Below are positions 7,394 through 14,437 of a stretch of DNA of 64,000 bases, piece after piece. The stretch is taken from contig JAJXZS010000031.1 of assembly GCA_021779955.1 (NCBI GenBank), positions 1-64,000 on the forward strand, read 5' to 3'. Position 1 is the stretch's first letter; each line of letters starts with the position of its first letter. The position numbers and the translations under genes are program-made. This DNA comes from Chloroflexota bacterium. Lineage in GTDB: Bacteria; Chloroflexota; Anaerolineae; Anaerolineales; Anaerolineaceae. The notes beneath the pieces were generated by a model. That model ran no database searches. It saw nothing but the letters and a program-made list of their open reading frames with translations, and was not told the DNA's origin.

Positions 7394-8778
7394 GGCAGCA
7401 CCGCAGGAACGTTGGCAGGGACAGGCGTCAGGAAGTAAATGGTCACGGATCCCCACCAGTTGACCCAATCGGCGTCGCTGTAGCCAAGGTCGATCCAGTA
7501 GCTTCCCGGGATGCCGCCGCCCACGTCGGCGATGGTGCCAATGCCGTAACCGGGCACATAGATTTGCGAGCCCTTGAACAGGTGGTACCAGTCGCGTGTC
7601 ACGCCGATCACACCTTTTTGCACAGGCAAACCCGAAGATGTGCCATAGTAGCAGCGGTCTCCGGCCGAGCGGCAGGGCGAGTAGGAAGTCACCCTCACGG
7701 TTACGGCGCGGTAATAGCTGATCGTTCCGTCGGGGGTATCCAGCGTTTTGACCGTGTAGGTAGAACCGTAGGCTTCCTGCTGGCTCACGGGCGCCTTGAT
7801 CACCACTGCGTCCTCGGTGGTTCGCGAAACCTCTTTGCCGTCTTCATACCTTACGCGCACGCGGACTTCCTGCACACCGGGTGCGCCCAGGGAGATGACC
7901 CGCGTCTGGTCGAGGTCGAGGGTCGGGTCGGTGGTGTATTCAGTCTTGAAGGGGATGAGAGATTGCTCGACTTTGACCTCTTCACGAACCCTCACCACTT
8001 TGATCTTTCCATCCACGGGCAGCGGCTGACCATCCGCAGGCACGCTGTAATCGAGATCCTGAAGCGCGACCCCTGCGATGGCCAACGCCTGGCCGGTGGT
8101 GCCAACCGGAACGATCGTCTTGAGCTGCTGACCGTCCACATCGATCTCGACAGGCACCGCCGGTGTGATGGTGAGAACCAGAGGCGAATTCAGCAATTGG
8201 GTGAAGGAAGATGAGAGCAAATTTGCGCCGTGCAGTTGAATGCCGCTTTGCCATAGGCCTTTGCCCAGCCATCCCGCAGACGTTTGAAGGTCTTCTTTCT
8301 TTGCGCCGGTTGTAGACGCAACCGGGACAGCGGGTGTGTATTGCAGCACAATCCGTCCGCTTTGACCCAGCGGCGTGCCTGGTTCCACCACCCTGCCGTT
8401 CACCCGCAGCAAGTCACCGGGTTGGAGCGCGAAGCCTGCCGCCTGGACGATCTCGGCCGGGATGCGGCTGGTGGTTTGGACGGGAATCAACTCGCCCTGG
8501 GGGTCGAGCCAGACGTAGAGCGACCCGCTGCGCGAGACATCGATTTTCTTAACATTGGTCAGCAGTGCTCCGGCAGGCGGGTTGACGATATCGCCTTCGG
8601 CAAGCGAAATCCCTGCGTTGCGCAACGCGCCTTTAACTGTCAGAGCATGCGTCTTGAGCGTCTCCGAACTGCCGTCCACGGTGATGGTCACCGGCCGGTC
8701 CATCAACAGGTAACCCGCGACCAGGCCGGCGAGAGGGATCAGCAGCCAGATCCACTTTTTGATTGTTTTGGTGTGCAT
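7390..8778 (-). CDS. YabE-like cell-wall protein (DUF348, G5 and 3D domains)
   Basis: Secreted or membrane-anchored wall-active protein (462 aa). An N-terminal membrane segment (about 9-27) is followed by a DUF348 ubiquitin-like repeat (VTITVDGSSETLKTHALTV), a second near residue 205 (PVEIDVDGQQLKTIVPVG), a G5 domain (about 255-330) and a C-terminal 3D domain (VRVTSYSPCRS through GTIADVGGGIPG). In YabE/resuscitation-promoting factors the 3D domain (three conserved Asp) is a lytic-transglycosylase-like fold; here Asp residues appear at TIADVGG and WIDLGYSDADW. The start ATG lies 6 nt after a TAGAAT -10 box, so the mRNA is probably leaderless. It overlaps rsmA by 4 nt. Confidence 0.9.
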   Translation of the reverse strand: MHTKTIKKWIWLLIPLAGLVAGYLLMDRPVTITVDGSSETLKTHALTVKGALRNAGISLAEGDIVNPPAGALLTNVKKIDVSRSGSLYVWLDPQGELIPVQTTSRIPAEIVQAAGFALQPGDLLRVNGRVVEPGTPLGQSGRIVLQYTPAVPVASTTGAKKEDLQTSAGWLGKGLWQSGIQLHGANLLSSSFTQLLNSPLVLTITPAVPVEIDVDGQQLKTIVPVGTTGQALAIAGVALQDLDYSVPADGQPLPVDGKIKVVRVREEVKVEQSLIPFKTEYTTDPTLDLDQTRVISLGAPGVQEVRVRVRYEDGKEVSRTTEDAVVIKAPVSQQEAYGSTYTVKTLDTPDGTISYYRAVTVRVTSYSPCRSAGDRCYYGTSSGLPVQKGVIGVTRDWYHLFKGSQIYVPGYGIGTIADVGGGIPGSYWIDLGYSDADWVNWWGSVTIYFLTPVPANVPAVLP

Positions 8779-8784
8779 GCCACA

Positions 8785-8790
8785 ATTCTA
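8785..8790 (-). promoter_or_regulatory. -10 box of a probable leaderless promoter (YabE-like gene)
   Basis: TAGAAT on the minus strand ends 6 nt before the ATG at 8778, and no ribosome binding site fits between them. No strong -35 box is visible. Confidence 0.5.
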
Positions 8791-8908
8791 ACAGATAATT
8801 TTTGTGGATTTTTGAAGGCGATTTCAATGTCAAAGTCAAGGGTCGATGGCAGCTTGAACAAAAATACTACCCAATTGGTCAAAACCGATTATGATGTAAA
8901 AGTATCCA

Positions 8909-8925
8909 CTCCCTGAAACAGGGAG
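8909..8925. promoter_or_regulatory. Perfect 7-bp hairpin upstream of the CBS gene
   Basis: CTCCCTG and CAGGGAG pair around an AAA loop, 67 nt before the CBS gene start. There is no T tract, so it is not a clear terminator. A regulatory or mRNA-stability role is possible. Confidence 0.4.
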
Positions 8926-8991
8926 AACACAACAAGGCTGCTGCATCGGCGCCGTCTTATTCACTCTGGTAGATTCGAACAGGAGGAAGGT

Positions 8992-9432
8992 ATGGCAACG
9001 GTTGCGCACTTACTTACAAAGAAAGGCCGCCAGGTTTACTCGGTGGCGCCCCATCAGACGGTGATGGATGCTTTGCATCTGATGGATGAAAAGAATATCG
9101 GTGCGGTTTTGGTGATGGAAGGGCAGCATGTGGCGGGCATCTTCTCAGAACGCGATTATGCCAGGCGCGGCATCCTGAAGGGCAATTCCGAAAAGACACC
9201 TCTGCACCAGGTGATGTCGACCACAGTCTTTTTCATCGACCCCGACCAATCGGTGGGCGCCTGTCTTTCGATGATGACCGACAAGCACGTCCGCCATTTG
9301 CCTGTGATGAAAGACGATCAGGTGGTTGGGGTTATTTCGATAGGCGATGTGGTCAAGGCCATCATCGAGGAAAAGCAATCCACAATTGTCGGGTTGGAGA
9401 ACTTCCTGGTCTCCAAGGAGAACCCCTTCTAA
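8992..9432 (+). CDS. Tandem CBS-domain protein
   Basis: 146-aa protein made of two CBS domains (a Bateman module), which usually bind adenosine nucleotides and report energy status. The first covers about residues 8-65 (VAPHQTVMDALHLMDEKNIGAVLVM, then VAGIFSERDYARRGI) and the second 75-135 (DPDQSVGACLSMMTDKHVRHLPV, VVGVISIGDVVKAII). No catalytic domain is attached. Proteins with this layout are annotated as CBS-domain or, in some genomes, IMP dehydrogenase-like; the catalytic barrel is absent here. A strong ribosome binding site (AGGAGGAAGG) precedes the ATG. Monocistronic. Confidence 0.92.
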   Translation: MATVAHLLTKKGRQVYSVAPHQTVMDALHLMDEKNIGAVLVMEGQHVAGIFSERDYARRGILKGNSEKTPLHQVMSTTVFFIDPDQSVGACLSMMTDKHVRHLPVMKDDQVVGVISIGDVVKAIIEEKQSTIVGLENFLVSKENPF

Positions 9433-9478
9433 TCAATCTCAAATTCCACATTTGATCGTGTCCCCTGTGCGGAGATGC

Positions 9479-9484
9479 TATAAT
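9479..9484 (+). promoter_or_regulatory. Extended -10 promoter for the M20 peptidase gene
   Basis: TGC followed by TATAAT, an extended -10 element, 55 nt before the ATG at 9540. The -35 region is not convincing, as is common for extended -10 promoters. Confidence 0.5.
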
Positions 9485-9539
9485 CCAGGAGTCGAACCAC
9501 ATTTCTGGACATACATCCATTCTGCATAAAGGGACGCTT

Positions 9540-11030
9540 ATGACAACAGCCCTAACCATTACCATCGTAATTGTGGCAGTCCTGCTATTCTTGCTGGCTT
9601 TCATCCTGGTGCGCACCATGATCTATGCCAGCCAGGCTGCCGCTTCGCTTTCCGTCGATTTGCCGGCCCCAGAAACTCCAAAGCTTGAAATTGATATCAT
9701 GGAAGCAGCAAAACACCTTTCAGAGGTCGTTCAAGTGAAAACGATCTCGCATGAAGACCCCGCCGAAGACAACAAAGAGCTTTTTACGCTGATGCAAAAA
9801 GAACTCGAGATCCTGTACCCGCGCGTTCACCAGACCATGCACAAAGAGCTCGCAGGCGGATTCAGCCTGATCTATACATGGGTGGGCAAGAATCCTGAAC
9901 TTGACCCGGTGCTTTTTACATCCCACCAGGACGTCGTTCCAGCGGACCCCGATTCACTCGACCAATGGACTCACCCGCCCTTCTCCGGCGAGATTGCGGA
10001 CGGATTCATCTGGGGTCGCGGCACGCTGGATATCAAAAGCCAGTTAATTGCCATATTCGAAGCCGCAGAAAAACTTATCGCGAACGGTTACCAACCGGAG
10101 CGTACCGTGATCCTCGCCTTTGGTCACGATGAAGAAGTGGTCGGAAAGGGCGCCGAAGCCATCGTCGCCAACTTGCAGGAAAAGGGCATCCACCTCGCTG
10201 CGCTGATTGATGAGGGTGGAACAGTCCTCGACAATTGCCTCCCCGGCATTAAGGGGTTGGCAGCAACGATCGGCGTTGCCGAAAAAGGTTTCCTCTCCCT
10301 GAAATTCAAAGTGGAAAAGGAAGGCGGCCACAGTTCCACCCCCGATAGAGAATCTGCCATCGGCATTCTCTCGCGAGCGCTGGTGCGCCTCGAGTCGAAT
10401 CCATTCCCCGCGGATATTGCCAGCAGTCGACCGATGTTTCAGGCGCTCGCGCCTGCTTCCAGCGTCTGGATGCAGGTGGCATTCGCCAACCTGTGGCTTT
10501 TCAAAGGCCTGGTGATCAACCGGCTGAGTAAAACCGTTGAGACGGACGCTGCGCTGCGCACAACCACCGCGCTGACGATCATCCACAGCGGCGTCAAAGA
10601 TAACATCCTGCCGGGCAAAGCCGAAGCCGTGGTGAATTTCCGAATTCTGTCCGGTTCGACTATTGCTGAAACGTGCGAAAGGGTGCGCAGGGTCATCAAC
10701 GATGAGAAAGTGCATTTCGAGCCGATTTCTCACAGCGCCAAGGAACCCTCGCCGGTTTCTCCTTCGAATAGTGCGAGCTACATGCAAATCGTGGCAGCCA
10801 TCGGCGATTTCTTCCCGGGCACGATCGTCGCTCCTGAAATCGGCCTGGGCGGCACCGACGCGCGCAATTACTATCCCATTTGCGAGCAGGTTTACCGGTT
10901 CACACCCGTTCTCACCCAAAAAGAAGATTTGAACCGCGTGCACGGCATCAACGAACGCCTTTCCATCGACGGCCTGCATACCATGATCGGGTTCTTCTAC
11001 GAATTGATTGCACGCTGGTCTGCGGAATAA
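9540..11030 (+). CDS. M20-family metallopeptidase (carboxypeptidase S-like), membrane-anchored
   Basis: Zinc-dependent M20 exopeptidase/amidohydrolase (496 aa). An N-terminal membrane helix (about residues 4-26) should anchor it with the enzyme outside the cytoplasm. Metal-site motifs are intact: SHQDVVPAD (H129, D131), GRGTLDIKS (bridging D164), GHDEEVVG (E198/E199), and the dimerisation lid begins about residue 255. It resembles the CPS1/PM20D1 branch, which often carries an N-terminal hydrophobic segment, more than cytosolic dipeptidases. Substrate probably peptides or N-acyl amino acids. AAAGGGACG precedes the ATG. A strong intrinsic terminator follows the stop. Confidence 0.92.
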   Translation: MTTALTITIVIVAVLLFLLAFILVRTMIYASQAAASLSVDLPAPETPKLEIDIMEAAKHLSEVVQVKTISHEDPAEDNKELFTLMQKELEILYPRVHQTMHKELAGGFSLIYTWVGKNPELDPVLFTSHQDVVPADPDSLDQWTHPPFSGEIADGFIWGRGTLDIKSQLIAIFEAAEKLIANGYQPERTVILAFGHDEEVVGKGAEAIVANLQEKGIHLAALIDEGGTVLDNCLPGIKGLAATIGVAEKGFLSLKFKVEKEGGHSSTPDRESAIGILSRALVRLESNPFPADIASSRPMFQALAPASSVWMQVAFANLWLFKGLVINRLSKTVETDAALRTTTALTIIHSGVKDNILPGKAEAVVNFRILSGSTIAETCERVRRVINDEKVHFEPISHSAKEPSPVSPSNSASYMQIVAAIGDFFPGTIVAPEIGLGGTDARNYYPICEQVYRFTPVLTQKEDLNRVHGINERLSIDGLHTMIGFFYELIARWSAE

Positions 11031-11052
11031 TCCTTACCCGTTCTAAGAAAAC

Positions 11053-11084
11053 AAATAGGGCAATCCTGTGATTGCCCTATTTTT
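11053..11084 (+). terminator. Intrinsic terminator after the M20 peptidase gene
   Basis: Perfect 13-bp stem: AAATAGGGCAATC (11053-11065) and GATTGCCCTATTT (11070-11082) around a CTGT loop, with further T residues after. Because of the A-rich left flank it can also serve the minus strand, though no gene there ends at it. Confidence 0.9.
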
Positions 11085-11119
11085 ATGCCGGAAAGACGTT
11101 GCTGGTTCGATTGCAGAAT

Positions 11120-12142
11120 CTAAGCCCAAGATATCGTCACCCGGTTGACGAACCGGTCGACGGCGCCAAACTTGTATTTATAATCCTCATCGCCGCGCAT
11201 GAAATCGAACTCCGACCTGCCGTTCTCATTCGCCCAGCGCAGAAGGTAGCCAAGCAGTACCCAACCCGGACTGAAATCGGTGTAGTCGTAGTCCAGGCCT
11301 GAGTTATAGACCCAGATTCGGTTGCCATAATCGAAGTTCAAATAGGCGGCGGCGTAACTGCTGTTGACGGTTAGAAATGCCAGTTGCAGGCAGCCCATGT
11401 CGTACGCTTTGTGCATGATGTCTTTCATCTGCTTGCGCATGGCAGGGGTCAGGAAATCCTGCTTGTCCTTGTCCTGGTTCATCAGGTCAAGGAAGATCTC
11501 GCTCTCCTGGGCAAGCTGCTTTTCCGTCTCCACAATGTGCCAGTTAACCGCAAATTCCGATTCTTCAGCCCGGCGTATCTTGCGGCGGATCTCGTGGCGC
11601 TGTTTCTTGTCGATGCCGGCCAGGTAGGCGTCCCAATCGCCCGGAAGTTTGATGAAAGGCGAATGCTGCAACCGGGTCGATTCTGCTTTCCAACCCCGCT
11701 TTACAGCAGCGTTTTGAAGCAACTCCAGGCTGGGAGAAGCGTCCAGCAGATTGTAAAAATCGAGCGCATCCAGGTTCAGCCGGGATGCCAGCTCGCCCTG
11801 GATGTATCCCAGCAAGCCGTGGATGAATGATTCCGCGTCTGCAGGTCTGACGATGAGGTCGAGGAAATCGCTGATCTCGTAGCTTCCGAGCAGCATCAGG
11901 CTGGAGCGTTCTTCGTGACGCGTGGTAAAGCAGGGTGCGATTCCCACCAACCGCTCCCCTTCGCGGGCAATGACGATCGCCAGTTGCGCAGGCTCCTTCC
12001 ACTCCCCGCCTCCCAGGTGGTCCCACCAGACTTTCAGGTAGTCGTACTGCAGAAAAGGAACATCAGAAACGCTCTCGTGTAAGAGAGCGTTCCACTCGTC
12101 GCGGAGATTCCAGTCAAATTCCTGGCGGTACGTAAATTCCAT
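11120..12142 (-). CDS. BioF2-like GNAT acetyltransferase-fold protein
   Basis: About 340-aa protein of the GNAT acetyltransferase_6 (BioF2/CelD-like) group, related to FemAB-type amino-acyl or acyl transferases. The central region DKKQRHEIRRKIRRAEE and the later LNFDYGNRIWVYNSGLD, then FDFMRGDEDYKYKFG, are characteristic. Members are often linked to exopolysaccharide or cell-surface modification; the real substrate is unknown. The start is placed at ATG 12142, the third residue group of the longer frame, because TATAAT sits 7 nt before it with no ribosome binding site, pointing to a leaderless mRNA. It ends 36 nt after the M20 terminator on the other strand. Confidence 0.82.
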   Translation of the reverse strand: MEFTYRQEFDWNLRDEWNALLHESVSDVPFLQYDYLKVWWDHLGGGEWKEPAQLAIVIAREGERLVGIAPCFTTRHEERSSLMLLGSYEISDFLDLIVRPADAESFIHGLLGYIQGELASRLNLDALDFYNLLDASPSLELLQNAAVKRGWKAESTRLQHSPFIKLPGDWDAYLAGIDKKQRHEIRRKIRRAEESEFAVNWHIVETEKQLAQESEIFLDLMNQDKDKQDFLTPAMRKQMKDIMHKAYDMGCLQLAFLTVNSSYAAAYLNFDYGNRIWVYNSGLDYDYTDFSPGWVLLGYLLRWANENGRSEFDFMRGDEDYKYKFGAVDRFVNRVTISWA

Positions 12143-12149
12143 GCCTTGC

Positions 12150-12155
12150 ATTATA
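12150..12155 (-). promoter_or_regulatory. -10 box of a probable leaderless promoter (GNAT gene)
   Basis: TATAAT on the minus strand, 7 nt before the ATG at 12142. This would place the transcription start at or next to the start codon. Confidence 0.55.
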
Positions 12156-12181
12156 CCTTGCCGGGCGCGCTCGATGAACCC

Positions 12182-12916
12182 TTAATTCAAATTCGGTCGA
12201 AGCAAGCCGGTATTCCGTTTCAACCACAGGCGCGCTTCCCGATAGGTTGGGTACACATGCGCCACGACTTTCCAGAAAGCCGGAGAATGGTTCGGCTCGA
12301 CCAGATGTGAAAGCTCGTGAACAACGACGTAATTCAGCACTTCGGGTGGAGCCATGATCAGGCGCCAGTTGAATGAAAGGGTCCCCCGGGTGGAACAGCT
12401 TCCCCAACGGGTGCGCTGGTCGCGTACAGTCACCGAACCCGGATTCACATGCATTACCCTGGCATATGCAGCGACAGCCCGCTCGAGTTCGCTCCTTGCG
12501 ATCTCGCGCAGCGCCTTTTCGACCACTTCGCCTTTCTTCCCCTTTGCACCTTCGGGCAGATGCACCTGCAGCCTGCCCGCGGCCTCATGGATGAGTGCGC
12601 GCGACTTGCGGTCGGGTTCGATCACCACTTTTACCTGTGTGGGCTTTCCACGCAGCAGGATCACATCTTTGGGCAAGGTCTGGCGCGCCTGCTTTTGACG
12701 CGCCCTTTCCACTCTCTTCAACTGCCCGTCGACCCATCCCGCATTCTCCTGCATAAAACGCTCGGCATCCCTTGCGGCATAACCACGCGGCAGAGTCACC
12801 GTCACGCCTTCCGCCGATACGGAAATACGCAGGCGCCTGGCCCGCTCGGACCATTTCACCTGGTAAGCGACCGCCCTGCCCTCGATTCGGGTTGTGCACA
12901 TGCTGGATTGAACCAT
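12182..12916 (-). CDS. YgjP-like DUF45 (SprT/WLM-type) zinc metalloprotein
   Basis: 244-aa DUF45 protein. The zinc-binding helix VVHELSHLVEPNHSPAFW gives H200, E201, H204 with a third ligand at H210, matching the YgjP/WLM family consensus HELxHxxxxNHSxxFW. The preceding RTRWGSCSTRGTLSFNWRL is the other family hallmark. In E. coli YgjP was tied to restriction-modification loci in many genomes; no such locus is visible here, and its function remains unclear, a protease being the usual guess. The N-terminal 150 residues are basic, with a beta-rich then helical composition. A TATAAT box 8 nt before the ATG suggests leaderless transcription. Confidence 0.88.
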   Translation of the reverse strand: MVQSSMCTTRIEGRAVAYQVKWSERARRLRISVSAEGVTVTLPRGYAARDAERFMQENAGWVDGQLKRVERARQKQARQTLPKDVILLRGKPTQVKVVIEPDRKSRALIHEAAGRLQVHLPEGAKGKKGEVVEKALREIARSELERAVAAYARVMHVNPGSVTVRDQRTRWGSCSTRGTLSFNWRLIMAPPEVLNYVVVHELSHLVEPNHSPAFWKVVAHVYPTYREARLWLKRNTGLLRPNLN

Positions 12917-12924
12917 ATGCGAGG

Positions 12925-12930
12925 ATTATA
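12925..12930 (-). promoter_or_regulatory. -10 box of a probable leaderless promoter (DUF45 gene)
   Basis: TATAAT on the minus strand, 8 nt before the ATG at 12916, with no ribosome binding site between. Confidence 0.55.
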
Positions 12931-13074
12931 CCCGCTCCAGCTTCGATGCCAAAATGGCTTCCCAATTCATCGGGCACAAAAAAATTCCACTCTGTGGCTT
13001 TTGAATGGATAACCTCTCCAGGGATAGGTTCGATCATGGACCAAAAGGATATTCCGGGCTGTTCATTCCGATAT

Positions 13075-13098
13075 CCCGCAGAGGCTGCGGGGTTTTCT
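13075..13098 (+). terminator. Orphan intrinsic terminator
   Basis: CCCGCAG (13075-13081), AGG loop, CTGCGGG (13085-13091), then GTTTTCTT. It is oriented for plus-strand transcripts, yet the only gene upstream in this gap is on the minus strand. Some short plus-strand transcript between about 12930 and 13075 is implied, or it insulates the next promoter from read-through. Confidence 0.65.
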
Positions 13099-13115
13099 TT
13101 CACTCCCGCGCTTCA

Positions 13116-13144
13116 TTGACAAACCAGGTCAAGCGTGCCATAAT
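13116..13144 (+). promoter_or_regulatory. Sigma-70-type promoter with palindromic -35 region
   Basis: TTGACA (13116-13121), 17-nt spacer, CATAAT (13139-13144). The -35 box is half of an inverted repeat, TTGAC (13116-13120) and GTCAA (13128-13132), which could be an operator. It drives the LuxR-type gene that starts at 13171. Confidence 0.65.
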
Positions 13145-13170
13145 AATAGAAAACTTTTTCTATTGAGGCG

Positions 13171-13650
13171 GTGAGTACCGTATTCCTCGCAGAAAGCAGT
13201 TGCCATTTCATCATGATGACTCGAATGCTCTTCCTTCCGGACGACCAGACCGTCGTGCAGGTCGAAGTTGAAATCACGCCCCGCCAGCTTGTGGCTGCCA
13301 TCAACTCCGGCTTGCGCCCGCTGCCCATGCTGCGCGACGCTCCTTTCTTCAAGCTCACGGCCAACCAGCTTGGAAACACCGTTGTCGTGGCGCCTGCGGT
13401 CAAACGCGGCAGGCCCTCCCGCCTGGCGCCGCTCAAAACGCGCCTCACCCGGCGTCAGCGCCAGGTGCTCGAGTTAAAATCGATTGGTTTTACCACTTCG
13501 GAAATCGCCACAACGCTGGGAATCTCGCGCCGCTCGGTTAGCTACCATCTGACCCAATTGCGCGACAAGCTCAAGCAAGATATCAACGCGCTGACGCTCA
13601 ACCCCATCGAAATCCACAGGATCATCGAAGATGAATCCCCGCTGATCTGA
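13171..13650 (+). CDS. LuxR/sigma-like HTH transcriptional regulator
   Basis: 159-aa protein with a C-terminal helix-turn-helix of the LuxR/GerE type: LTRRQRQVLELKSIGFTTSEIA then ISRRSVSYHLTQLRDKL (split between helices), about residues 92-135. The N-terminal 85 residues have no recognised receiver or ligand domain; a basic linker VKRGRPSRLAPLKTR resembles an AT-hook (GRP core). The start is uncertain: GTG at 13171 abuts GAGGCG, while ATG at 13213 or 13216 would shorten the protein by 14-15 residues. The promoter just upstream carries a TTGAC/GTCAA palindrome, so autoregulation is possible. Targets unknown. Confidence 0.75.
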   Translation: MSTVFLAESSCHFIMMTRMLFLPDDQTVVQVEVEITPRQLVAAINSGLRPLPMLRDAPFFKLTANQLGNTVVVAPAVKRGRPSRLAPLKTRLTRRQRQVLELKSIGFTTSEIATTLGISRRSVSYHLTQLRDKLKQDINALTLNPIEIHRIIEDESPLI

Positions 13651-14406
13651 CTAGGCTTTTCGCCACAACTGGTACAGTCCCAGCCGGTCGCCCGTACCGT
13701 CCGAGGCAAATTCTCGTTCGATTGTGAAGCCGGCTTCCTTTGCCAATTCCTGCAGTTCTGCGCCTGAGAACAGATGCACATAGCGGAGACCTTCGGTTTC
13801 CGCCTGGCCAATCGCGGCATGACGCCAATCGAGCAACGTATCGCCCTCCTCCAGTTCACTCTCCGTCAATTCCACGCTGCTCCACGGCCGCACTCTCGCC
13901 ATCAGCTTCGGACTGTGCTGGAACTGCCACTCCGAGTGGATGAACACGCCCCGTGGCAAGAGCAATTCATGCACCTGGCGCAGAATACGCAGGCGGTTTT
14001 CCTTGCCCGGGATGTGATGCATCGAGGCAAATGCGAGCACGCCGTCCATTTTACGATTGCCAACTGCCTCCGGCCATGATTCATCCGCAAGATCTGCAAA
14101 TGCGAAGGCAATGGTCAGCCCGGGTTGCAGCTCCACTTTCGAGAGGTTCGACTGCGCTTCTGCAAGTAATTCTTTGCTGAAGTCCAGTCCAAGGTAACTT
14201 CCGCTCAACCCGCGTTTTGCCCACTCCACCGCAAGCACGCCGCTCCCGCAGCCCAGGTCGAGCCAGTTCCCCCCATCGATCCACTCGTCCAGCACGCGCC
14301 TGACTCCAGGCTGGATGCGCCTGCGGGTCTCGGCGAAAGCCCTGCCAAAACTCTGGTAAAATAGACAATTAATGTCAAATAATTTCCGGATGGTTTCCTG
14401 CTTCAT
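13651..14406 (-). CDS. Class I SAM-dependent methyltransferase
   Basis: About 251-aa methyltransferase. Motif I is WLDLGCGSGVLAVEWAKRG, with the acidic residue ending motif II in YLGLDFS, and MDGVLAFASMHHIPG marks motif IV and the post-IV region. The substrate is not evident; it resembles trans-aconitate/UbiE-type small-molecule methyltransferases and also the AlkB-associated tRNA methyltransferase group only in fold. The longer frame runs to 14586, overlapping the divergent elp3 gene. ATG 14406 is preferred because TATAAT lies exactly 7 nt upstream, as for other leaderless genes here; ATG 14415 overlaps that box. Confidence 0.85.
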   Translation of the reverse strand: MKQETIRKLFDINCLFYQSFGRAFAETRRRIQPGVRRVLDEWIDGGNWLDLGCGSGVLAVEWAKRGLSGSYLGLDFSKELLAEAQSNLSKVELQPGLTIAFAFADLADESWPEAVGNRKMDGVLAFASMHHIPGKENRLRILRQVHELLLPRGVFIHSEWQFQHSPKLMARVRPWSSVELTESELEEGDTLLDWRHAAIGQAETEGLRYVHLFSGAELQELAKEAGFTIEREFASDGTGDRLGLYQLWRKA

Positions 14407-14413
14407 TTCCACC

Positions 14414-14419
14414 ATTATA
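14414..14419 (-). promoter_or_regulatory. -10 box of a probable leaderless promoter (methyltransferase gene)
   Basis: TATAAT on the minus strand, 7 nt before ATG 14406. The divergent elp3 gene starts only 32 nt away, so both promoters share this short gap. Confidence 0.5.
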
Positions 14420-14437
14420 ACCGGGCAATAGACTCCC

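Noticed and set aside
10044-10979. 311-aa minus-strand ORF over the M20 gene
   Set aside because: Antisense shadow; no recognised family and no start signals.
12772-13119. 115-aa plus-strand ORF running into the orphan terminator
   Set aside because: Mostly antisense to the DUF45 gene; Pro/Ser/Arg-rich shadow composition.
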